Assembly (NCBI GenBank): GCA_023398955.1
Contig: JAEWRL010000251.1
Coordinates: 7,495 to 71,494 of the forward strand
Source of the DNA: Pseudomonadota bacterium
Lineage (GTDB): Bacteria > Myxococcota_A > Polyangia > Polyangiales > Polyangiaceae
Reading direction: 5' to 3'
Length of the DNA: 64,000 nt
Part shown: positions 45,017 to 53,687 of the stretch, piece by piece
How positions within the stretch are numbered: the stretch's first letter is position 1
Layout: every line of letters begins with the position of its first letter
Position numbers and translations under genes: made by a program
The notes under the pieces: generated by a model
Told to the model about the DNA's origin: nothing
What the model saw: only the letters and a program-made list of their open reading frames with translations
The model's database searches: none

Positions 45017-45760
45017 CTAACGAACGTGAAGGACACGGTCCCCTCTAGCACGAGGCGACATGTTAGGCGCGGGACTCCGCGGCGTGTGCTGTCTGTTGAG
45101 GTAGCCAATGGCCTCCAGGGGGAGGGAGGGCTCTTCGAGGCCAGGTATGCTGGGGGAGGTTGGAGGTAAGGCTTCCGGGTCTCGGTGCCTTTGAACCACC
45201 TGTCCCGTGACCCTGAACCTCCACTCAGAGGGCGTGTCTGCCGCCTCCGCGAAGAGGAAGCAGAGCGCCCCGAGCCCTGCGCTGAGGAGTCCGCCGCGGA
45301 CGAAGGCGGTTCCAGGTGGCGCGTCATCGAGGGTGAGGCCCGTCACGACGAAACCCGCTCCCGTCACCCCAAGCACCCATCCCGAAGACTTCCAGATGGC
45401 CGCGCTCGAGTGCGAACCAGGATCGTGCTCGTGGCCGACGATACGCACGTTCGTGACGGCATCGCCGTGGTGCTTCGTCATGAGCTCCGTGAGCTCGGGA
45501 TCGAGGGTCATCGAGGCTGAGGTCGCCTCATGGCGCGGCGCGGAGTAGACACGCTCGAACTCGAAGGTGTCGACCATCTCGTACTGCTCTTCGTCGACGA
45601 TCCGACCCGCGCGGTCGACGTACCGGGACGAAGCAGAGACGGGGTATCCACGTTCATGAGGCTCGAGGGTGACGGTCAGCCGCGTCGTGTAGCAACCGGC
45701 CGAGCCGAGGGCGAGGGCCATCAGGAGCGTTCGCACGGCCGAAACGGAACCGCGCACCAT
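45017..45760 (-). CDS. Predicted lipoprotein of unknown function
   Basis: The protein has 247 residues. A type II signal peptide (VRTLLMALALGSAGC) puts the lipid-modified Cys near residue 23, followed by a YTTRLTVTLEPHERG strand-rich segment. One or two hydrophobic stretches lie near residues 130-180 (GWVLGVTGAGFVVTGLTL and GGLLSAGLGALCFLF). It is probably an outer- or inner-membrane lipoprotein. No family is recognised. The ATG at 45760 gives the clean lipobox. Upstream in-frame sequence overlaps the divergent amidotransferase gene and is rejected. Confidence 0.65.
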   Translation of the reverse strand: MVRGSVSAVRTLLMALALGSAGCYTTRLTVTLEPHERGYPVSASSRYVDRAGRIVDEEQYEMVDTFEFERVYSAPRHEATSASMTLDPELTELMTKHHGDAVTNVRIVGHEHDPGSHSSAAIWKSSGWVLGVTGAGFVVTGLTLDDAPPGTAFVRGGLLSAGLGALCFLFAEAADTPSEWRFRVTGQVVQRHRDPEALPPTSPSIPGLEEPSLPLEAIGYLNRQHTPRSPAPNMSPRARGDRVLHVR

Positions 45761-45983
45761 CACCACACAGTCGGATTTCACCAGGGTTGCCACACTATCT
45801 CGCCGGGAGGTCCAGGTCTGCATCGGCGAGGCCTGACGCCAGGCTAAGTCCGGGCTTCGGGGGACGTCAAGCGGTCTAGGAGCACCAGCTTCGAAGCGAC
45901 TGTGGTGGGTTCCCGCGTGGAACGCCGGGCCCTTCTTTGGCGTGCCGCAGCGGCCGTTGCCTCGAACTTGAGGGTGGAGAACA

Positions 45984-46700
45984 ATGGACGCCATGAAGCC
46001 GTGCCTCATTCTGGTCACCGGAGACCCCACTCCGAGCGCCCAGCGACAGCGCGGCAGTTTCGCCGACATGATACGGGCCGCAGCTGGCGAGTCGGGACGT
46101 GTGCGCTGGGAAGAGCTGGATCTCAGGGTCTTGCGAGACGTTCCCTCCCCCCTGGAGCACAGCGCGGTGATCGTCACGGGATCGCCGTCGATGGTGACCG
46201 ACGAGGAGCCATGGATGACCCTTGGAATGGCGTACCTGTGCGAGCTCGTCGCTGCGGGCGTTCCCGTCCTGGGGATCTGCTTTGGGCATCAGCTGCTCGC
46301 CAAGGCCATGGGCGGGCACGTGGCTCTCAATCCCAAGGGACGGGAGATCGGCAGCGTCGCGGTCGAGGTAACGGCCGAGAACCCACTCATCGTTGGCAAG
46401 CCACCGCTGTCGGTGAACATGACTCACCTGCAGGCTGTCGTGGGGCTGCCCGCGGGTGCACGAGTGATCGCGCGCACGAGCAGAGACCCCCATGCCGCCG
46501 TGCAGTTTGGAGGGGCGGCGTGGGGCGTCCAGTTTCATCCGGAAATGGACGCTGAGATCCTGCGGTGTTACATCCGGGAACGCCGGGAGGCGCTGTGGCA
46601 AGAGGGGCTCGACCCGGTCGCCCTCGAGCGCGGGCTGCAGGATGCGCTGGCAGGCCGCGCCGTCATCTGCCGCTTCCTCCTGCACCACGGGTTGGGCTAG
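45984..46700 (+). CDS. Class I glutamine amidotransferase domain protein (GuaA-N-like)
   Basis: This 238-residue stand-alone glutaminase domain has the nucleophile Cys in VLGICFGHQLLAKAMGG (about residue 96) and the catalytic His-x-Glu in GVQFHPEMD (about residue 183). The pattern fits the GMP-synthase-like group (YfeJ/GuaA glutaminase) without a synthetase domain. Such proteins release ammonia from glutamine or act as peptidases on gamma-glutamyl compounds. A GGTGGAG ribosome-binding site lies five bases before the ATG. It is convergent with the ModF-like ATPase gene, and its partner enzyme is not in the window. Confidence 0.88.
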   Translation: MDAMKPCLILVTGDPTPSAQRQRGSFADMIRAAAGESGRVRWEELDLRVLRDVPSPLEHSAVIVTGSPSMVTDEEPWMTLGMAYLCELVAAGVPVLGICFGHQLLAKAMGGHVALNPKGREIGSVAVEVTAENPLIVGKPPLSVNMTHLQAVVGLPAGARVIARTSRDPHAAVQFGGAAWGVQFHPEMDAEILRCYIRERREALWQEGLDPVALERGLQDALAGRAVICRFLLHHGLG

Positions 46701-46745
46701 TCGGCGGCCAGGGAAGCTGGTAAGTGGGGCGTACTGCCGGGTGCT

Positions 46746-48308
46746 CTAGGCCAGGCTGCCCTGCCGCACGACCCGTCCTTCGGCGAGCTCCAAGGCGCGG
46801 TCGATGCGGGGGGGGAGCTCGGCCTGCTCGTGGGAGACGTAGATCATGGCCGCTCCGAGGCGCTCGATTGCTCGATCGAGGGCGGCGAGGAAGGCTCGGC
46901 GAGCGGCCTCATCGAGGCCTTGGCAGGGTTCGTCGAGGAGCAGGAGGACGGGCTCGTTGACGCAGGCGCGCGCCAGGAGCACGAGGCGCCGCTCGAGGGG
47001 CCCGAGGCGCTGGAGTGGCGTCTCAGGGTCCTGCCCGTAGCCGATCCTGGCGAGCCATGCCCGAGCGTGGAGGCAAGCGTCGACCGACGCGCTTGCATGC
47101 AGCCCCAAGGTACCGAAGAAGCCGCTCAGAGCGGCTTCGATGGCCGGCACGGCGCCTGGGTAATGCGCGTCAAGCTCCGGGGACACCCAGCCCACCCGGC
47201 GCTTCAACTCCCAGATGCTGGTTCCCGGCGCGAGACGTCGTCCAGCGACGACGACGTGATTACGGTGCGCCTGAGGGTTGTCTCCCATCATCAGGCTGAG
47301 AAGGGTGCTCTTGCCCGAACCATTAGGTCCGAGCAGCGCCCACTGCTCTCCACTGCGGATGGTCCAGCTGACGTTCTGGAGGATCGTCGTGCCGACTTGA
47401 TGGACACTCGCGTCGCGGAGTTCCAGGACCGTGTCTCGGGGCGCGCCTGGCGCCGATGGCTCCTCGGACGAGTTGGTACTTCGCGGGCGCCCAGCCTGGG
47501 GCTCGTTGGCGGGTGTCGCTTCTGCTGCCGAGAAACGTCGTGGGCCCATGTAGCTGACCTGCCGGTCACGGACCTCGAGTTCGTGACTGACGCAGGTTGG
47601 CAGATCGGCGTCCCGCGCGACGACGTAAAGCACGCCCGTCCCCTGCCGCGGTAAGCTCTCCAGCAGCTCCGCGACTCGAGCTCGGGTCGAGACGTCGAGG
47701 CCCGCAAACGGCTCATCGACGATGAGCAAGCCTGGATCGCACATCAACGCACGAGCCAGGAGGAGGCGGTGCAGCTCTCCGTTCGAGAGGGCATGGAGTG
47801 GTTTCTCTAGCAGCGGAGCCAGCGAGAAGCGCTGCACCTCCCGGTCCCGGGCCTGCTCGAAGCGGGCGATCTCGGCGCTGTCCAGGATGGCGTAGGCGCT
47901 GCGGCTCTCTACCTCCTGCTGAGACAGGTAGTCTCGGACGGTAGGAGAGCTCGCTGCCAACGAGCCGTGCCAGCGCAGCTGGTGAAAGGCGCGGCGGGCC
48001 GTGAGCCTTCGGTGATGATCCATTGAGGCGATGGCGATGGTTCCCGGGGGTAGCACGCCGAATGACGTATCCTCGCAGCCGCGTCTGCCCGCGAGGAAGG
48101 GATGGCGCAGCAGGCCGCAGGCTCGAGGGAGCTTACCCATGATGGCCGCCGCGAATAGGGTCTTGCCAGCGCCGCTCGCCCCGCGGATGGCCCAGACCTC
48201 GTCGCGCGGCAGCCGCCAGGTGGTCCCTTGGAAAACTTGTTCGCCAGGGATGCGAAGGGTGACCTCGTGCAGCTGCACGTAGTCGTCGGCGTGGGCGGTT
48301 TTTGTCAT
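46746..48308 (-). CDS. ModF/PhrA-like double ABC ATPase
   Basis: The protein has 520 residues with two soluble ABC ATPase domains joined by a Pro/Ser linker (about 270-300). Walker A sites are GASGAGKTLF and GPNGSGKSTL; Walker B sites are LLIVDEPFAGLD and LLLLDEPCQGLD. The first signature is LSNGELHRLLLARA. The second (LGPLERRLVLLARA) lacks the usual SGG, so the second cassette may be catalytically weak. The layout matches E. coli ModF, whose function is poorly known. It overlaps the cytochrome c gene by ATGA and ends the long minus-strand array. Confidence 0.85.
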   Translation of the reverse strand: MTKTAHADDYVQLHEVTLRIPGEQVFQGTTWRLPRDEVWAIRGASGAGKTLFAAAIMGKLPRACGLLRHPFLAGRRGCEDTSFGVLPPGTIAIASMDHHRRLTARRAFHQLRWHGSLAASSPTVRDYLSQQEVESRSAYAILDSAEIARFEQARDREVQRFSLAPLLEKPLHALSNGELHRLLLARALMCDPGLLIVDEPFAGLDVSTRARVAELLESLPRQGTGVLYVVARDADLPTCVSHELEVRDRQVSYMGPRRFSAAEATPANEPQAGRPRSTNSSEEPSAPGAPRDTVLELRDASVHQVGTTILQNVSWTIRSGEQWALLGPNGSGKSTLLSLMMGDNPQAHRNHVVVAGRRLAPGTSIWELKRRVGWVSPELDAHYPGAVPAIEAALSGFFGTLGLHASASVDACLHARAWLARIGYGQDPETPLQRLGPLERRLVLLARACVNEPVLLLLDEPCQGLDEAARRAFLAALDRAIERLGAAMIYVSHEQAELPPRIDRALELAEGRVVRQGSLA

Positions 48309-48736
48309 GGTTTCTGGCCAGAGCCTTGACCAGACAGGTGGCGCAAGTGCTTCACCAGCCCTTCGATCTCCGCATTGGAGAGGAAGCCCTCGTAACCAGG
48401 CATGGCCGCCGAGAGCCCACCCGCCCGGCCTCCCTTCGCGATGATCCGGAACAGCTGCTCGTCGGTGCGTTGGGATAAGTGTTCCGGCTTCGTCAGGTCT
48501 CGGGGGCGCGGTGACAGCGTGGCTGCGAGCTGACCGTTTCCGCGGCCAGTTGGGCCGTGGCAGCGCGCGCAGCGGCGCTGAAATACCTGCGCAGGGTCGA
48601 CCTTGGCGGAGCCGGACCGTGATTCCCCCTGGGTTCCCTCTGGTCCCTGCTCCCTCGTGCACGCGGCCGCGAGCAACGCCAGTAGCACCACGACAGTGCC
48701 GAGGCGCCTGCTGCCGAATGCTTCTGATTGTTTCAT
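48305..48736 (-). CDS. Monohaem cytochrome c lipoprotein
   Basis: The protein has 143 residues. A lipoprotein signal (VVVLLALLAAACT) puts the Cys near residue 22, followed by a cytochrome c domain with haem motif CARCH (about 57) and a likely Met ligand in AAMPGYEGFLSNAEI. It is probably a periplasmic membrane-attached electron carrier. Its position downstream of the sulfur genes and ahead of the ModF-like ATPase (ATGA overlap) suggests co-expression. It could serve as an electron acceptor for the DsrJ domain, but this is inference. Confidence 0.85.
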   Translation of the reverse strand: MKQSEAFGSRRLGTVVVLLALLAAACTREQGPEGTQGESRSGSAKVDPAQVFQRRCARCHGPTGRGNGQLAATLSPRPRDLTKPEHLSQRTDEQLFRIIAKGGRAGGLSAAMPGYEGFLSNAEIEGLVKHLRHLSGQGSGQKP

Positions 48737-48829
48737 CGTTCGGAAGGAGCTCGAACCGGTACCCACGCGCGACAGCCTAGCATCCATCGGAGCGGTGGCC
48801 TGAAACACAGCGAATCGGCGGCGCCCGCT

Positions 48830-49795
48830 TTAGCCAGACGAGGATGGAAGCCCAGGACTCTGGGCTTTCCGCATGGCCCACGACTCTACGGCCACCGCGA
48901 CCAAGACCGTGCCAGCGCCGAGCCAGACCGTCAGGCTAGTGACCTCACTGAGAAGCCACCGGGCTAGGAGGATGCCCGCCACGACCTGCAGCGAGCCGAT
49001 GATGCCCGTTGCGGCGACGGAAAGGTGCTTCAGGGTCCACATCATCAAGGTGTGGGAGAGCGCCGTGAATCCGATCCCTAGGATAGCGAGCAGCGCCACG
49101 TTGCGTGTAGTCAGGTCTTCGATGCCTACCCAGGCGAGAGAGGGAGCCGTCAGGACGGCAACCACGAGGGTCTGCTGCGCCATGAGTCGAATGGGATGTA
49201 CCCCCGCGAGCTGTCTTCGTGAGAGGATGTTGCGGGCGGCGATGAAGGCAGCCGAAACCAGTCCAAGCAGGATGCCCCAGCCGTTGCCGTCGGATCCCGC
49301 CGCGGTGTCCGTGCGTCCGTGGACCATTGTGGCGACCCCCACCACGACGAGCCCAGCGAGCAGTACCTGCCGCAGGCAAGGGCGTGCTCCGAAGAACCAG
49401 GGCTCGGTCAGGCTCGCCATGATCGGGAAGGTGAAGACGCTGACCACCACGGGCCCCACCTCCGCCACGCGGTAAGCCCAGAAGAGTGCTCCCCAATGGC
49501 CTGCCAGGAGCACGCCCCCAAGGACGATCCCCCACGGGGTGGCCGGCGTTCTCGTGGGGGTAACAACAGGCACGCCGGGTCCTGCCTCCTCGCGTCTCGA
49601 CGTAGGGTGCTTTGCCTCGATGGCCCACGCCAAGGCCCACAGCCCGATGCTCGCGATGGCGCAGCGGGCGCACACCATGGCCGCGGGGGGCCAGCTCACC
49701 CATTTGACGAAGACCCCGATCATGCCCTGCCACACCGCGACGAACAGTGTGATGAGGACGAAGGGCAGCTTCGGTTCTCGGGTGATACAGGACAA
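48830..49795 (-). CDS. EamA/DMT-family permease
   Basis: The permease has about 321 residues and ten helices. Two EamA repeats are visible: WWQG-like first helices, WGIVLGGVLLAGHWGALFWA in the first half, and GWGILLGLVSAAFIAARNILSRR opening the second. Drug/metabolite transporters of this family export small molecules. The frame begins with TTG at 49795, 46 bases after the qmoC-dsrJ stop; no ATG gives the full first helix. Position in the array raises the possibility of exporting a sulfur compound, which is speculative. Confidence 0.8.
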   Translation of the reverse strand: MSCITREPKLPFVLITLFVAVWQGMIGVFVKWVSWPPAAMVCARCAIASIGLWALAWAIEAKHPTSRREEAGPGVPVVTPTRTPATPWGIVLGGVLLAGHWGALFWAYRVAEVGPVVVSVFTFPIMASLTEPWFFGARPCLRQVLLAGLVVVGVATMVHGRTDTAAGSDGNGWGILLGLVSAAFIAARNILSRRQLAGVHPIRLMAQQTLVVAVLTAPSLAWVGIEDLTTRNVALLAILGIGFTALSHTLMMWTLKHLSVAATGIIGSLQVVAGILLARWLLSEVTSLTVWLGAGTVLVAVAVESWAMRKAQSPGLPSSSG

Positions 49796-49841
49796 TGCGC
49801 GCGCTCTCTAGCACGAGCATGGCCCTCGGGCGCCGTCCGCC

Positions 49842-51527
49842 TCAGGGAAGGGAGGGCTCGGCCGCGTAGTGGTGGCACTCGAAGCAGTCGAGACGGACGC
49901 CAGCGCGCACGTGGCAACGGTCGCAGAAGCGGTCTCGGTCGCCATGGCATTGGGCGCAAGACTCGAGAGCCCCGCTCGTCTCGGACGCTCGCAGCGGGGG
50001 GCGGAGCCCCGAGCGGACCACACGATCCCGCTGCGCGAGGAGCCGGCTCGGATGGCTCGTCCGCATCAGGGATTCGGCTTGAACGCAGCGGGTGCCGGGC
50101 TTGGCGGGAGAGAGGAACGGTTCTTTCCTCTTCGCGAATGCGGAGCCGTAGACGCTCAGAATCGGCGGAACCAGCGCGAGGACGAGTGCTCCCAGCACAG
50201 CGCGCCGGTAAGTGATCTGCCCACGAAACCAGCCCGCGCCGCCGCTCGCGGGAGCATCGATCGTTAGCTTCGGGTGCTGCTCCCCTTGGCTACGCACGCC
50301 CCTCCTCTCGGTGAAGAGCAGCGCCAGCGCGCGGTAGGCGACGTGGGCGAGCTTGGAATAGGGGAGGAGCAGGAACAGGGTGAGGACAGTGATCAGATGG
50401 GCAACATAGGCGGCTATCCGGAGTCGATCGGCGCGGAGGAGGTGGAGTAGCTCCGTCACCAGTCCGCTACCGACAGAAAGGAACAGGAGGCTCAGGAGCA
50501 GCCAATCGGAGTAGGTGCCAGCCCTCGGCGAAGTCCCGGCGTTCGACCGGGCGCGTCTGAAGCGGTCGCGTGCCATCGCCACGCACCCAGCGGCGACGGC
50601 TAGACCCGCGAGATTGGCGAGTACCTTCCACGGCTGCAGCGGGCCCCAAGGGTAGACGAGCCCGTCGAGGAGCGGGTTCACTGGTGCGGTGATGACCCAA
50701 AGGTCGACGGCGAAGAGGGCCAGCATCCCGTAGACGACGAGCGTGTGTGTGACACGTCGAGGTGCCGTGCTGCGGCACTCCGCGAACTCCTCATGCCAAA
50801 CGAGGCGCCGCACCGTGCGCCTCGCCACCCGCGCCCAGGGAGCGCTGGGTGCAGTCGGCGGCGAGGGATGCGCAGCCTCGAGAGCTCGCCAGAATCGAAG
50901 GAGCCCAAGGGCGAGTGCCGAGAGTGCCCCTAGCGCCACCGCTCCAAACAGGGGAGCGAGCACGCTGCGTGGGAGCTCGGGCCAGAACGGCAAGGCAATG
51001 CGCTCGCCCGGGCCGAGGGGCGCAGCCCCGGTCGCCGTCGGTCCAGCGACGATGCCGCCGCCAAGCAGCAGCGCAGCGACCAGCACGAACCACGGCAGAC
51101 CTTGGGGACGTGCTGCCAGGTGTCCAAAGACTCTCGGCACCGAGTGGTATGCGAGGCATTCGATTCGGAGCGCTGCCATGACGTCGCCAGGACGCGCTCC
51201 GCGCGGACAACGCAGCGTACACTCGTGACACTCATGACAGAGCCAGAGATCGGCGTCCCCCACCAATCGCTGTCTCAGTCCCCACTGGGCCCAAAGCATC
51301 TCCTTCCTCGGAAAGGGATCGTCGCGTGGCGTCAGGGCGCACACCGTCGAGCAGGTCGCGCACTGCATGCATCTCCCGAGCGCTTCTCCGCCGCTCGAGA
51401 GCAGGCGCTGCCGCAGCCGATGATCCGGCGCAATGACGTTCGCCGTCCTTATGCCGACCCCTGAATGAGGCCGAGCTTCCGTGGAGTCCGGGTCGATGAA
51501 GGGGGGGGTAGTGCCTTCCGCGGACAT
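49842..51527 (-). CDS. qmoC: QmoC fused to a C-terminal DsrJ triheme cytochrome
   Basis: The protein has 561 residues. The N-terminal HdrC-type domain has two Fe-S clusters (CMQCATCSTVC at 53-63 and CHECHECTLRC at 97-107). A cytochrome b-type membrane region follows (about 145-400), as in QmoC, which passes electrons between QmoAB and the quinone pool. From about residue 435 a DsrJ-like module begins: a membrane anchor (LGALVLALVPPILSVYG), Cys481 in GTRCVQAESLMRTSH, and three haem c motifs CAQCH (524), CDRCH (535) and CFECH (548). The spacing FCDRCH...DCFECH and the preceding Cys match DsrJ, whose Cys can ligate a haem. QmoC normally stops before this module. The gene is three bases after qmoB. 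Confidence 0.9.
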   Translation of the reverse strand: MSAEGTTPPFIDPDSTEARPHSGVGIRTANVIAPDHRLRQRLLSSGGEALGRCMQCATCSTVCALTPRDDPFPRKEMLWAQWGLRQRLVGDADLWLCHECHECTLRCPRGARPGDVMAALRIECLAYHSVPRVFGHLAARPQGLPWFVLVAALLLGGGIVAGPTATGAAPLGPGERIALPFWPELPRSVLAPLFGAVALGALSALALGLLRFWRALEAAHPSPPTAPSAPWARVARRTVRRLVWHEEFAECRSTAPRRVTHTLVVYGMLALFAVDLWVITAPVNPLLDGLVYPWGPLQPWKVLANLAGLAVAAGCVAMARDRFRRARSNAGTSPRAGTYSDWLLLSLLFLSVGSGLVTELLHLLRADRLRIAAYVAHLITVLTLFLLLPYSKLAHVAYRALALLFTERRGVRSQGEQHPKLTIDAPASGGAGWFRGQITYRRAVLGALVLALVPPILSVYGSAFAKRKEPFLSPAKPGTRCVQAESLMRTSHPSRLLAQRDRVVRSGLRPPLRASETSGALESCAQCHGDRDRFCDRCHVRAGVRLDCFECHHYAAEPSLP

Positions 51528-51530
51528 CGA

Positions 51531-53687
51531 TCACAGATCCTTGAGAGGACTGAGCCCCATCTGGTCGATGGATCGCGCAAAGTCATCGATGACCCGCGTG
51601 ACGTTCACGTAGTCGCCAAGCGAGACGTACTCGATGCGGACGCGCTCCTCTTCGAGCGCCATCTGCTTGAGCTTCTGCTTCACATTGTCGCTCCGTGTCG
51701 CCATCAGATCGCTCCCGCGGAGAAAGTGACATTGCGTGTCGGGACCAGGCCGGCAACCGAGCAGGAGTACTCCATCGTAACCCCGCGCCAAAGCGTCCGC
51801 GATCCACACGACGTTCACGGCTCCGAGACAACGTACGGGAATGACCCGTACGGCCTCGCTATGCGGGTGTCGGTGCAGTCCCGCCAGCTCAATCGCCGGG
51901 TAAGCATCGTTCTCGCAGGCGAGCACTAGTATCCGCGGGCTCTCCGCGAACTCGTCGGGGATGGGTACGGACTTGATCATACTCGACACGACGTCGATGG
52001 AGTAGTCGGGGAAGGCGATGATGCGCTCCGGGCAAGCTCCCAAACAGATCCCGCAGCGCCTGCAACGGGCGGGGTTGAGCTTGGGGGTCGAGCGCTCGTC
52101 CTCGTCCAAGGTGCCGAAGGGGCACTCCTCGGTGCAGCGCTTGCATTGGGTGCAGCGCTCGAGGGCGAAGCTCGGGGGGGCCGCGTCTCCCCACCGCGGG
52201 TGCATCGCCTCTCCCTGAGCAGCGTGCTCGATCGCCTGTACGGCCTTGAGTGCCGCCCCTTCACCGTCAAGCTGGCTGCTGGGGATGTCCGCGGGGACCC
52301 TTGCTGCCCCCGCGACGTAGATCCCGGTGCGTCTCGTCTCGTAAGGAAAACAGATGAAGTGAGAGTCGGGAAACCCATATCGGTCCAGCGGAACCTCGGG
52401 CCCCTGGCGGTACACGAGGCCCAAGGTTGCGGTCCCATTGCTCGACGCGCGCGGCTGCATACCCGTAGCCAGGACGACGAGGTCCGCCTCGATGACGGTG
52501 TCAGCGCCGAGGAGCCCCCCGGCGATCCCAATCGAAAGCCCCCCTGCGTCTGATACTTCCACGCCAGTGACCTTTCCCTTGGTGAACAAGATCCCGGGGT
52601 CCTCTTGGACGTGCGCGTAGAAGTGTTCGAAGAGTCCCGGAGCGCGCACGTCTCGGGCCAGCACATAGACCTCGCACTCGGGATTGAGCTCACGTGCCCA
52701 GAGAGCCTGCTTGAGGGTCGTCCGACAGCACACCGTCGAACAGTGCGCGAGGTGCGACTCGTCCCGGGACCCTGCGCACTGGATGAAGGCAATGCGAACC
52801 GGACGTCGCCCATCCGAGCCGCAGCAGAGAGAATTGGTCGAGAGCATTCTCTCCAACTCGACGTTGGTCACGACGTCCGCCGAGCGCCCGTAGCCGAGGT
52901 GGCTGAGCCGCTCCGCTGGGTAGGGTCTCCAGCCCGTCGCTTGCACGATGGCGCCTACGACGTGACGCGAGGGACGGCCATCCTCGATGACCACGACCTC
53001 GAAGTGGCCTGGCTCGCCGCTGACGTGCTCGATGCTGGCGCCGACCCGCAGGGAGATCCGCGGCTCTGCCGTCACTGAGGCCAATAGGTCATCGAGTGGG
53101 CTCTCCTCGAGCTCATGGTAGGGCGGACGGGTCGGCATGAGGCGTGTCGAGGTGCGAAGCCATCCGCCCAGCCCGCCCTCTTTCTCGACTAGGAGCACGG
53201 CGTAGCCGAGGCGCGCAGCGGTCAGCGCTGCGGCGATGCCCGCGGGGCCACCGCCCACGACGAGCACGGTTCGCTCGGCGGCAAGGGGACGCGGCTCGTG
53301 CGCTTGAGTTTTCAAGGACTTCACTATCCCGAGGCGCAGGTAGTCTTCCGCGAGTGCCTGCCGGTCGGGGCAGACCGCCTGCTGCGACGCCGGGCGAACG
53401 TGGCTCCAGATCGCCAGTTCGCGGAGCGCGATCCGCTCGATCCTGCTGTTGGGCTCGCGTGGACCCAACGGCACGAAGCGCGCGGAGCACCCGCCCAGGA
53501 CCAGGCGGGACGGCCCCGCTTCGAGGCTCTCCAGGATGGCGGCATTGCCCTGCACGCTGCACAGACGTGGCAGAGTTCGCACGGCGCCGACACCCTCGTG
53601 GTCCGCCGCCAGCTTCTCCAGCGCGGGAAGGTCCACGGATGAACCGATCTCGCAGCCTGCGCAAAGGAGCACGGAGACGTTAGCCAT
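51531..53687 (-). CDS. qmoB: Quinone-interacting membrane-bound oxidoreductase subunit QmoB
   Basis: The protein has 718 residues. The N-terminus has LLCAGCEIG, then an FAD-binding HdrA-like core opening with LVVGGGPAGIAAALTAARLG (about 140) and FIQCAGSRDESHLAHCSTVCC. Two ferredoxin clusters follow (CTQCKRCTEECPFG and CRRCGICLGACPE, about 512-560). The C-terminal MvhD-type domain contains CLGAVNVVWIADAL and GCRPGPDTQCHFLRG. This order is diagnostic of QmoB, which with QmoA mediates electron flow between APS reductase and QmoC. The start overlaps qmoA by eight bases and has GAGGTG at good spacing. Confidence 0.95.
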   Translation of the reverse strand: MANVSVLLCAGCEIGSSVDLPALEKLAADHEGVGAVRTLPRLCSVQGNAAILESLEAGPSRLVLGGCSARFVPLGPREPNSRIERIALRELAIWSHVRPASQQAVCPDRQALAEDYLRLGIVKSLKTQAHEPRPLAAERTVLVVGGGPAGIAAALTAARLGYAVLLVEKEGGLGGWLRTSTRLMPTRPPYHELEESPLDDLLASVTAEPRISLRVGASIEHVSGEPGHFEVVVIEDGRPSRHVVGAIVQATGWRPYPAERLSHLGYGRSADVVTNVELERMLSTNSLCCGSDGRRPVRIAFIQCAGSRDESHLAHCSTVCCRTTLKQALWARELNPECEVYVLARDVRAPGLFEHFYAHVQEDPGILFTKGKVTGVEVSDAGGLSIGIAGGLLGADTVIEADLVVLATGMQPRASSNGTATLGLVYRQGPEVPLDRYGFPDSHFICFPYETRRTGIYVAGAARVPADIPSSQLDGEGAALKAVQAIEHAAQGEAMHPRWGDAAPPSFALERCTQCKRCTEECPFGTLDEDERSTPKLNPARCRRCGICLGACPERIIAFPDYSIDVVSSMIKSVPIPDEFAESPRILVLACENDAYPAIELAGLHRHPHSEAVRVIPVRCLGAVNVVWIADALARGYDGVLLLGCRPGPDTQCHFLRGSDLMATRSDNVKQKLKQMALEEERVRIEYVSLGDYVNVTRVIDDFARSIDQMGLSPLKDL

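Noticed and set aside
51200..51240. CHECH in the N-terminal part of QmoC looks like a haem c motif
   Set aside because: It is part of the cytoplasmic ferredoxin motif CHECHECTLRC (C97-C107), whose four Cys fit a [4Fe-4S] cluster; haem c is not attached in the cytoplasm.
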